Below are positions 58,613-64,000 of a stretch of 64,000 nt of DNA, in pieces. Location: positions 1 to 64,000 of the forward strand of contig BNYG01000002.1 in the NCBI GenBank assembly GCA_026000155.1, in the 5' to 3' direction. The stretch comes from Bacteroidia bacterium (lineage in GTDB: Bacteria > Bacteroidota > Bacteroidia > Bacteroidales > Azobacteroidaceae). Under the pieces are notes generated by a model that saw only the letters and a program-made list of their open reading frames with translations, was not told where the DNA came from and searched no databases. Numbering within the stretch: the stretch's first letter is position 1; each line of letters starts with the position of its first letter. The position numbers and the translations under genes are program-made.

Positions 58613-58689
58613 ATCTTTGTCCCTCCGCAGGCATTAACCTGTTCAGGTTCAAAGGGTATAATCTCAGCCCTATGGGCACCCCTAAAGAT
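58613..58689 (-). promoter_or_regulatory. TPP riboswitch (THI element)
   Basis: On the reverse strand: P1 arms ATCTTT and AAAGAT close the aptamer; the conserved CTGAGA (58662-58667) and the pyrophosphate-side segment TGAACCTGAACAGGTTAATGCC region (58630-58651) are both present, with GCGGAGGGA following. Order and spacing match the THI consensus. TPP binding normally represses the downstream gene. Confidence 0.95.
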
Positions 58690-58697
58690 ATCGGGCA

Positions 58698-58705
58698 CAA
58701 AGATA
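58698..58705 (-). promoter_or_regulatory. -7 box, TATCTTTG, of the TPP-controlled transcript
   Basis: TATCTTTG on the reverse strand lies 9 bases before the riboswitch 5' end, so the aptamer starts almost at the 5' end of the RNA. Confidence 0.65.
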
Positions 58706-58772
58706 ATAAAAAATTTAGAAAATCAAAAAAGTTAAAGTTTCTCAAAGCGTAGGTTAATTAAAAAAATTTGCG

Positions 58773-58780
58773 TACCTTTG
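58773..58780 (+). promoter_or_regulatory. -7 box, TACCTTTG, of leader copy 2
   Basis: Same position within the block as the box at 34014; predicted leader about 570 bases. Confidence 0.6.
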
Positions 58781-58807
58781 CATCGTTAAACTTTAGTCCG
58801 AAAAATG

Positions 58808-58836
58808 CTGTCACTTCTTAAGTGCCAGTTTTTTTT
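58808..58836 (+). terminator. Early terminator/attenuator in leader copy 2
   Basis: CTGTCACTT pairs with AAGTGCCAG around CTT, followed by nine T. Relative to copy 1 one stem position is mismatched (C for A), so this terminator should be weaker. Confidence 0.65.
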
Positions 58837-59352
58837 TGCCAAATTGTCATTAAAATGCTTATTTCCGCCTTTTTAAGTTTTAAATATTTTAAGCGAAAAG
58901 GGTACAGCTTTGCTGAAACCAAGACATTTGAAATATAAAATTTCAACGATTGTGTCATCAGTTGATGATATTATTGTTATTTTCTTATTCTTTAAAAACC
59001 CTCATTACAACAAACCTATATCCTGTTTTACCTTTCTCTTGTGGTATGCTTTTGCCCTGAATTCAATATTTTAACAACAATTCGGCAAAACTTTACTGTC
59101 ACTTAAGAAGTGACTTGATATTCAAATCATTAAGCATGAGTACTATGTTATTTTTGATTTAACATATTATAACACAAAAAAATACAGCAATCGGAAAAGG
59201 CGGGAGCGTTTCGTTTTTTTTACTTATAAATCATTTTCATTCTTTTTTTCTCTAAAGAAATGGGATGATTTCCTGCCTTTTTCCGGTTTGATTTCATAAT
59301 AAGTTAAAAATTAACAGCCCTTTGGGGCAAAATATAAATTAATATAAAAAAA

Positions 59353-60396
59353 ATGAAAATGAAAAAAATGATTTTTTTAGTGCTGACACTCTTGACTTTG
59401 AGTGCGGCAAGTATGAATGCACAAGTAACGATCGGGGCCGATACGGATCCTCATGCAGGTGCAGTCCTGGATTTAAAATCCACTACCCAGGGATTGAAAC
59501 TACCGGCTGTTTCGTTGAGTGATGTCAATACATTCCAACTGGATGGTGACCCGACACAAGCCATCGGTATGACTGTTTACAATACCAATTATAATGTAAC
59601 CGGCTGGAAGGGAGTAGGACTTTATACTTGGACCGGAAGTGTGTGGACAACCGCACAGCCAGATCCCGCGGAATATTGTCCTTCATCCGTTACTGATATT
59701 GACGGGAATACGTATGCTGCTAAATTATTTGGTTCCCAATGTTGGATGACTCAGGATTTGCGGGTAACGCGTACTCCGGATGGGGTCGCATTAGATTCTG
59801 TTTATTTAAATGGAGGTTTTTACAATACTGAAAATGCTGCGGTAAAGGTTGAGTGGGATGGAACTCAAGTCATTTATACACCCGATATAAATTCAGGTAT
59901 CGGTGCTACTTACACTCGAGATGGGGTGCTGAAAGAAAATGTACCTTGGGCAGATTTTGCCAATACATTTGGTTTGAAATACACTTATACTCAAGCACAA
60001 AAGGCCTGCCCATCAGGGTGGCATTTGCCTACGAACAACGAGCTGTGGGCATTAGGCGAATGGAGTAATAAGTTTTGGAAGCCAGGTTATAAACATGGCA
60101 ATGCGGGCAAATTGAAAGCGGATAACGCCGTATATATGGGACGCGACACCGACAATGAACGTAAATGGGGAGGTGCCGCTGATGCATCCGCACGTTCGGG
60201 TTTTAACGCACTTCCGAGCGGGTATGTGAAAAAAGATAAAACAGCGTTTGGTTTCACATACTCGTGGCAGGTGTGGTTGTCCCCATCGGCAAAAGGCGAC
60301 ATGTTCGCCGCGATCTTTCAAGTTTATAATGCTTTGTATGCATACTACAACGACGAAGACTCTCTTCTTGGAGTGCGCTGCGTGAAACTTGAATGA
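59353..60396 (+). CDS. Surface protein with Fibrobacter paralogous (FISUMP) domain
   Basis: A 347-residue exported protein. The signal peptide MKMKKMIFLVLTLLTLSAAS and the mature start NAQVTIGADTDPHAGAVLDL match the gene at 34630. The rest is a FISUMP domain with DIDGNTYAAKLFGSQCWMTQDL, KACPSGWHLPTNNELW and the terminal LLGVRCVKLE. Surface exposure is likely; function unknown. It has no Ig-like insert. The long leader copy upstream suggests shared regulation with its paralogue. Confidence 0.85.
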   Translation: MKMKKMIFLVLTLLTLSAASMNAQVTIGADTDPHAGAVLDLKSTTQGLKLPAVSLSDVNTFQLDGDPTQAIGMTVYNTNYNVTGWKGVGLYTWTGSVWTTAQPDPAEYCPSSVTDIDGNTYAAKLFGSQCWMTQDLRVTRTPDGVALDSVYLNGGFYNTENAAVKVEWDGTQVIYTPDINSGIGATYTRDGVLKENVPWADFANTFGLKYTYTQAQKACPSGWHLPTNNELWALGEWSNKFWKPGYKHGNAGKLKADNAVYMGRDTDNERKWGGAADASARSGFNALPSGYVKKDKTAFGFTYSWQVWLSPSAKGDMFAAIFQVYNALYAYYNDEDSLLGVRCVKLE

Positions 60397-60463
60397 AATA
60401 GTTCGTTAAATTTTATTTCATGATCATACATACACTGGATGATAGGATAGACTTATGCTGAAA

Positions 60464-60501
60464 AAATAAGAGGTCAAACACCACGACCTCTTATTTCTTT
60501 T
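60464..60501 (+). terminator. Intrinsic terminator after the second FISUMP gene
   Basis: AAATAAGAGGTC (60464-60475) and GACCTCTTATTT (60485-60496) form a 12-bp stem with a 9-base loop, then CTTTTT. Confidence 0.85.
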
Positions 60502-60546
60502 TCATTCTATATCGCCTTTCCATTTGAATTACTCGAAACTGTTTTG

Positions 60547-60554
60547 TATTTTTG
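60547..60554 (+). promoter_or_regulatory. -7 box, TATTTTTG, of valS
   Basis: TATTTTTG fits TAnnTTTG and lies 29 bases before the valS ATG. Confidence 0.5.
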
Positions 60555-60583
60555 CAATCTAATTCAATATCAACTCTCATAAA

Positions 60584-63220
60584 ATGGAAATTGCAACTAA
60601 ATACGACCCTTCGGAAGTGGAAGACAAATGGTATCAGTATTGGATGGAAAACGGTTTTTTTCATTCGGAACCCGATGAACGCGAACCTTATACCATCGTG
60701 ATTCCGCCGCCCAATGTGACCGGTGTTTTGCACATGGGGCACATGCTGAACAATACCATCCAGGATATTCTCATTCGCCGCGCCCGGATGCTGGGTAAAA
60801 ATGCCTGCTGGGTGCCGGGAACCGACCATGCTTCCATCGCTACCGAAGCGAAAGTAGTTGCCAAATTAGCACAGGAAGGTATCAAAAAGATCGACCTCAC
60901 CCGCGAACAATTTTTGACACACGCTTGGGATTGGACGCATAAACACGGCGGTCTGATTCTCGAACAGTTGAAAAAACTTGGCGCCAGTTGCGATTGGGAA
61001 CGCACTTGTTTTACAATGGACGAAAAACGGTCGGAAAGTGTGATCAAAGTATTTGTCGATTTATACAATAAAGGACTGATTTACCGCGGTGTCCGGATGG
61101 TCAATTGGGATCCGGCCGCCAAAACCGCCCTTTCGGACGAAGAAGTGATTCATAAAGAACAAAACGGAAAATTGTATTATCTGCGGTACAAAATTGCGGG
61201 CGAAAACGGTTACGCTGTGATTGCTACTACCCGTCCCGAAACGATTTTCGGCGATACTGCCGTTTGTATTAATCCGAATGACCCGCGCAATGCTCATCTG
61301 AAAGGCAAAAAAGTAATAGTGCCGATTGCCAACCGAGAAGTACCGATTATCGAAGACGAATATGTTGATTTGGAATTCGGTACCGGTTGCCTGAAAGTGA
61401 CTCCCGCCCACGATGTCAATGACTATATGCTGGGCGAAAAATACAATCTGGAAATCCTCGATATTTTTAATGATGATGGAACATTGAATCAATACGGTTT
61501 GCAATACGAAGGAAAAGACCGCTTTGCTGTCCGCAAACAAATCGAAAAAGATTTGGAAGCGGCCGGTTTGATGGAAAAAGTGGAAGCCTACGAAAACAAA
61601 GTCGGTTTTTCCGAACGCACCAATGTACCTATCGAACCCAAATTGTCCATGCAATGGTTCCTGAAAATGAGCGATCTGGCAAAACCGGCATTGGAAGCAG
61701 TCGAAAACGATACTATCCGGTTTTTTCCGCCCAAATATAAAAATACCTACCGCCATTGGATGGAAAATATCCGCGATTGGAATATCTCAAGACAATTGTG
61801 GTGGGGGCACCGGATTCCGGCGTATTACCTTCCGCAAGGCGGATTGGTAGTAGCAGAAACAAAAGAAGAAGCGTATAAAAAGGCATTGTCAATTGTCAAT
61901 TATCAATTATCAATTGAAGACTTGCGGCAAGACGAGGATTCGTTGGATACCTGGTTTTCAAGTTGGTTGTGGCCAATTTCTGTTTTTGACGGTGTAAATG
62001 ACCCGCACAACCAGGAAATTGACTATTATTATCCGACCAACGATTTGGTTACAGGTCCCGATATTATTTTCTTCTGGGTAGCCCGCATGATTATGTCGGG
62101 TTACGAATTGCGGGAAAAACCCTGTTTTCACAATGTTTATTTTACCGGAATTGTCCGGGATAAACAGGGTCGCAAAATGAGTAAATCCTTGGGTAATTCA
62201 CCCGAACCCTTGGATTTGATTGCCAAATACGGTGCGGACGGCGTACGTATGGGATTGATGTTGTCGGCGCCTGCGGGAAATGATATTTTGTTTGATGAAA
62301 CGCTTTGCGAACAGGGGCGGAATTTCAATAATAAAATCTGGAATGCCTTCCGTTTGGTCAAAGGCTGGGAAGTAGCTGCTATTCCTCAACCCGAATCATC
62401 GGCAATTGCTATTCGTTGGTTTGAAGCGCAATTAAGTAAAACTATCGAAAGCATCAACGATTTGTTTGACAAATATCGCATTTCGGAAACGCTGATGGAA
62501 GTTTACAAACTGTTCTGGGACGAATTTTCTTCCTGGTACCTGGAAATGATTAAACCGGGATATCAGCAACCGGTTGACCGGAAAACCTACGAAGCGACTT
62601 TGGGTTTCTTCGATGCGCTACTGAGGTTGTTGCATCCGTTTATGCCGTTCATTACGGAAGAATTGTGGCAGGCGTTGGAAACACGGAAAGAAGGGGAAAG
62701 CATTATGGTGGTAACAATGCCGGTGTCGCAACGTAGAGACAAGGCATGCCTTGTCTCTACAACCGAACAATTATTGTTGGGCATGGAAGAAACCAAAGAA
62801 ATTATTTCCAATATTCGTACCATACGGTTGCAAAAAAATATTCCCGGCAAAGAGCCTTTATCCTTACAGGTTTTGGGAGAATACAAGGCGGATTATAATT
62901 CCGTTATTGCCAAAATGGCGAATCTTTCAAGTATTGAAAAAGTCCGGGAAAAAGCGCCCGGCGCCGTGTCTTTCTTGGTGAAAACCACGGAATTGGCCAT
63001 TCCGGTGGGTAATGCTATTAATATAGAAGAAGAATTGGCGAAATTAGAAACGGATTTACACTATCAACGCGGCTTTTTAAAGTCCGTTTTGGGTAAATTG
63101 AGTAATGAGAACTTTGTTTCCAAAGCGCCCGCCCCAGTCATTGAAGCGGAACGGAAGAAACAAGCCGATGCGGAAAGTAAAATTAAATCATTGGAAGAAA
63201 GTATTGCTGCATTAAAATGA
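60584..63220 (+). CDS. valS: Valine-tRNA ligase (ValS)
   Basis: 878 residues, class Ia aminoacyl-tRNA synthetase. HIGH motif [14 protein letters not shown] (about 43-56), editing domain with [18 protein letters not shown] motif [11 protein letters not shown] (about 528), and anticodon-binding and coiled-coil C-terminus. Two short inserts look repeat-derived: [13 protein letters not shown] from four heptamers (61889-61916), before [11 protein letters not shown], and [14 protein letters not shown] from a 28-base palindrome (62733-62760), between the catalytic/anticodon region and the terminal arm. Both keep the frame. The next gene overlaps by 4 bases. Confidence 0.97.
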   Translation: MEIATKYDPSEVEDKWYQYWMENGFFHSEPDEREPYTIVIPPPNVTGVLHMGHMLNNTIQDILIRRARMLGKNACWVPGTDHASIATEAKVVAKLAQEGIKKIDLTREQFLTHAWDWTHKHGGLILEQLKKLGASCDWERTCFTMDEKRSESVIKVFVDLYNKGLIYRGVRMVNWDPAAKTALSDEEVIHKEQNGKLYYLRYKIAGENGYAVIATTRPETIFGDTAVCINPNDPRNAHLKGKKVIVPIANREVPIIEDEYVDLEFGTGCLKVTPAHDVNDYMLGEKYNLEILDIFNDDGTLNQYGLQYEGKDRFAVRKQIEKDLEAAGLMEKVEAYENKVGFSERTNVPIEPKLSMQWFLKMSDLAKPALEAVENDTIRFFPPKYKNTYRHWMENIRDWNISRQLWWGHRIPAYYLPQGGLVVAETKEEAYKKALSIVNYQLSIEDLRQDEDSLDTWFSSWLWPISVFDGVNDPHNQEIDYYYPTNDLVTGPDIIFFWVARMIMSGYELREKPCFHNVYFTGIVRDKQGRKMSKSLGNSPEPLDLIAKYGADGVRMGLMLSAPAGNDILFDETLCEQGRNFNNKIWNAFRLVKGWEVAAIPQPESSAIAIRWFEAQLSKTIESINDLFDKYRISETLMEVYKLFWDEFSSWYLEMIKPGYQQPVDRKTYEATLGFFDALLRLLHPFMPFITEELWQALETRKEGESIMVVTMPVSQRRDKACLVSTTEQLLLGMEETKEIISNIRTIRLQKNIPGKEPLSLQVLGEYKADYNSVIAKMANLSSIEKVREKAPGAVSFLVKTTELAIPVGNAINIEEELAKLETDLHYQRGFLKSVLGKLSNENFVSKAPAPVIEAERKKQADAESKIKSLEESIAALK
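61889..61916. repeat. Four heptamers TCAATT(G/A), in frame in valS
   Basis: TCAATTG, TCAATTA, TCAATTA, TCAATTG lie head to tail; the array is 28 bases long and encodes part of SIVNYQLSI. Confidence 0.9.
62733..62760. repeat. Perfect 28-base palindrome, in frame in valS
   Basis: Arms begin GTAGAGACAAGGCA and end with the complement; no loop. The outer sequence GTAGAGAC...GTCTCTAC is shared with the palindrome at 31718 but the centre differs. Encodes about [10 protein letters not shown]. Confidence 0.93.
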
Positions 63221-64000
63221 ATAAGTGTTTAACGGACATCATGGGATGGCGGGTCAAGCCCGCCATGACAGGGCTTATCTTTATTATTTTTCTGTCTTCT
63301 TGCGCCTCCACGCATCAAATGACGATTGAAGTGCAGGAACCGGCGAATATTACCTTTCCGGCGGATATAAACACGCTTTTGGTTGTCAATAATGCTGCCA
63401 AACAACCCGGGCATTCGGGCATTACCCGGACGTACAATGGAACAGTCGTAAAAGATCCTGAACTGGATTTGGATTCCGCGGCTTGGATTTCCACCTTTTC
63501 CCTTCTGTCGCGTATCAAGGAAACGCAATTTTTTGAAGAAGTTTCACTTTGTGCCGAAGCATTACGGGAAGATGATGAATGGTTGGTGGCCGCACCTTTG
63601 TCCAAAAAATTCCGGGAAGAAATTTTTGAAACACAAGACGGAATTATTTCCATTGACCGTCTCTTAATTAATCTGGACGAACTGGTAACTGCCAATGATA
63701 TAAAACAATCGGCAGGGGTTAGAGTAGAGGCTAAACTTACGTGCAGTATTTATGTGTATGACCGGGAAAAACCGTTAACAGCTTTTACTGTTTCCGATAC
63801 CTTAGTTTTCTCGGAAATTTTCTATGAGAACAAAGATAGTGTGGGTGTATTGAAATACCTGCCCGAATATCTGATTGACGAATTGGCTTACAGCATCGGT
63901 GAAAAATTAGCGTATTATTTTACTCCTTCCTGGACATTGAAAGACCGTACGCTTTATTCCGGTTCCAATGCCCGGCTGCAGGAAGCATTTAGTTTTGCAA
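63217..64000 (+). CDS. DUF6340-like lipoprotein, 3' end outside window
   Basis: The frame runs from ATG 63217 (overlapping the valS stop by 4 bases) off the end of the window, giving at least 261 residues. The N-terminus is MNKCLTDI, then [10 protein letters not shown] from a REP-type repeat, then the hydrophobic [11 protein letters not shown] with a lipobox Cys and [10 protein letters not shown]. The mature part resembles DUF6340-type lipoproteins ([21 protein letters not shown], then [21 protein letters not shown]). The repeat lies inside the N-region of the signal peptide. Function unknown; cell-envelope location likely. Confidence 0.7.
   Translation, partial: MNKCLTDIMGWRVKPAMTGLIFIIFLSSCASTHQMTIEVQEPANITFPADINTLLVVNNAAKQPGHSGITRTYNGTVVKDPELDLDSAAWISTFSLLSRIKETQFFEEVSLCAEALREDDEWLVAAPLSKKFREEIFETQDGIISIDRLLINLDELVTANDIKQSAGVRVEAKLTCSIYVYDREKPLTAFTVSDTLVFSEIFYENKDSVGVLKYLPEYLIDELAYSIGEKLAYYFTPSWTLKDRTLYSGSNARLQEAFSFA
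63243..63270. repeat. REP-type element with compensatory arm changes, in frame in a signal peptide
   Basis: Arms ATGGCGGG and CCCGCCAT, against ATTGCGGG and CCCGCAAT in the other copies: both arms changed together, keeping the pairing. It encodes [10 protein letters not shown] within the signal peptide of the lipoprotein. Confidence 0.9.

Larger units (their letters stand above)
58751..59352 (+). repeat. Long leader block, copy 2
   Basis: About 600 bases nearly identical to 33992-34629, ending at the ATG of the second Fibrobacter-domain gene. It shares the -7 box, early hairpin, the inverted hairpin copy (about 59096-59113) and the final TTAACAGCCCTTTGGGG. It lacks the GAGCCTTAAGGCTC palindrome of copy 1. 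No ORF of note lies in it. Confidence 0.85.

Noticed and set aside
1..64000. tRNA genes, rRNA genes, insertion sequences and an origin
   Set aside because: I looked for T-loop (GTTCRANTC) patterns, rRNA-like stretches, transposase motifs and dnaA-box clusters and found none that could be supported by reading alone.

Overview
The window looks like a chromosomal segment of a Bacteroidota bacterium, most likely order Bacteroidales. Supporting signs are the Bacteroidota-type promoters (TAnnTTTG at about -7, some with TTTG 19 bases upstream) before many genes, TonB-dependent receptors, a type IX secretion C-terminal domain, Fibrobacter-type paralogous-domain surface proteins, a GG-Bacteroidales peptide cluster, a DUF4835-recN-rlmB block, and ribosomal protein S1 with an acidic N-terminal extension. 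I saw no tRNA, rRNA, CRISPR array, insertion sequence, integrase or origin.

Layout. 1-4.5 kb: a zinc metallopeptidase, a small unknown, a TlpA-like lipoprotein without its CXXC, greA with a terminator hairpin in its leader, an HIT protein and a divergent XRE regulator. 4.5-17.1 kb: a one-direction RiPP cluster with a GG-Bacteroidales precursor, an aspartyl-protease lipoprotein, a radical SAM maturase, a pseudo-radical-SAM partner, a second radical SAM/SPASM enzyme, a C39-peptidase ABC exporter, an HlyD adaptor, a short LanC-like protein, a GT4-type glycosyltransferase and a two-domain glycosyltransferase. 17.1-25.9 kb: a sugar kinase, an McrB-like ATPase overlapping a RhuM gene with no mcrC, an S9 peptidase, a VapC-type toxin-antitoxin pair running directly into hdrC-hdrB, and a cytoplasmic DsbA-like protein. 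26-33.6 kb: coaBC, a small ORF, DUF4835, recN, rlmB, a coiled-coil membrane protein and a BtuB-like TonB receptor.

33.6-42.4 kb: a repeat-rich 1 kb gap, a Fibrobacter-domain surface protein behind a ~600-base leader, rpsF-rpsR-rplI, and a reverse-strand group of four secreted or surface genes including a T9SS cargo protein and two tandem paralogues. 42.4-53.4 kb: an S41 protease, uvrA, a LysE-type exporter, a probable defence pair (AlbA/Schlafen-type ATP-binding protein and a DUF4062 protein with an unusual P-loop-like motif), and a TPM protein with an ABC ATPase. 53.5-64 kb: rpsA, a small membrane protein, a TonB receptor under a TPP riboswitch (probable thiamine uptake), a second Fibrobacter-domain gene with a copy of the same leader, valS, and a lipoprotein running off the end.

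The most unusual theme is a set of short palindromic or repeat-derived elements, of types also seen between genes here, that lie in frame inside conserved genes: the C39 exporter, the TonB receptor, uvrA (internally and at its stop codon), valS (twice) and the signal peptide of the last lipoprotein. They appear to be translated as short peptide insertions. No REP-type transposase is present in the window. The strongest accessory system is the RiPP cluster, which encodes leader cleavage, two radical SAM chemistries, a possible LanC-like activity and glycosylation in one run.
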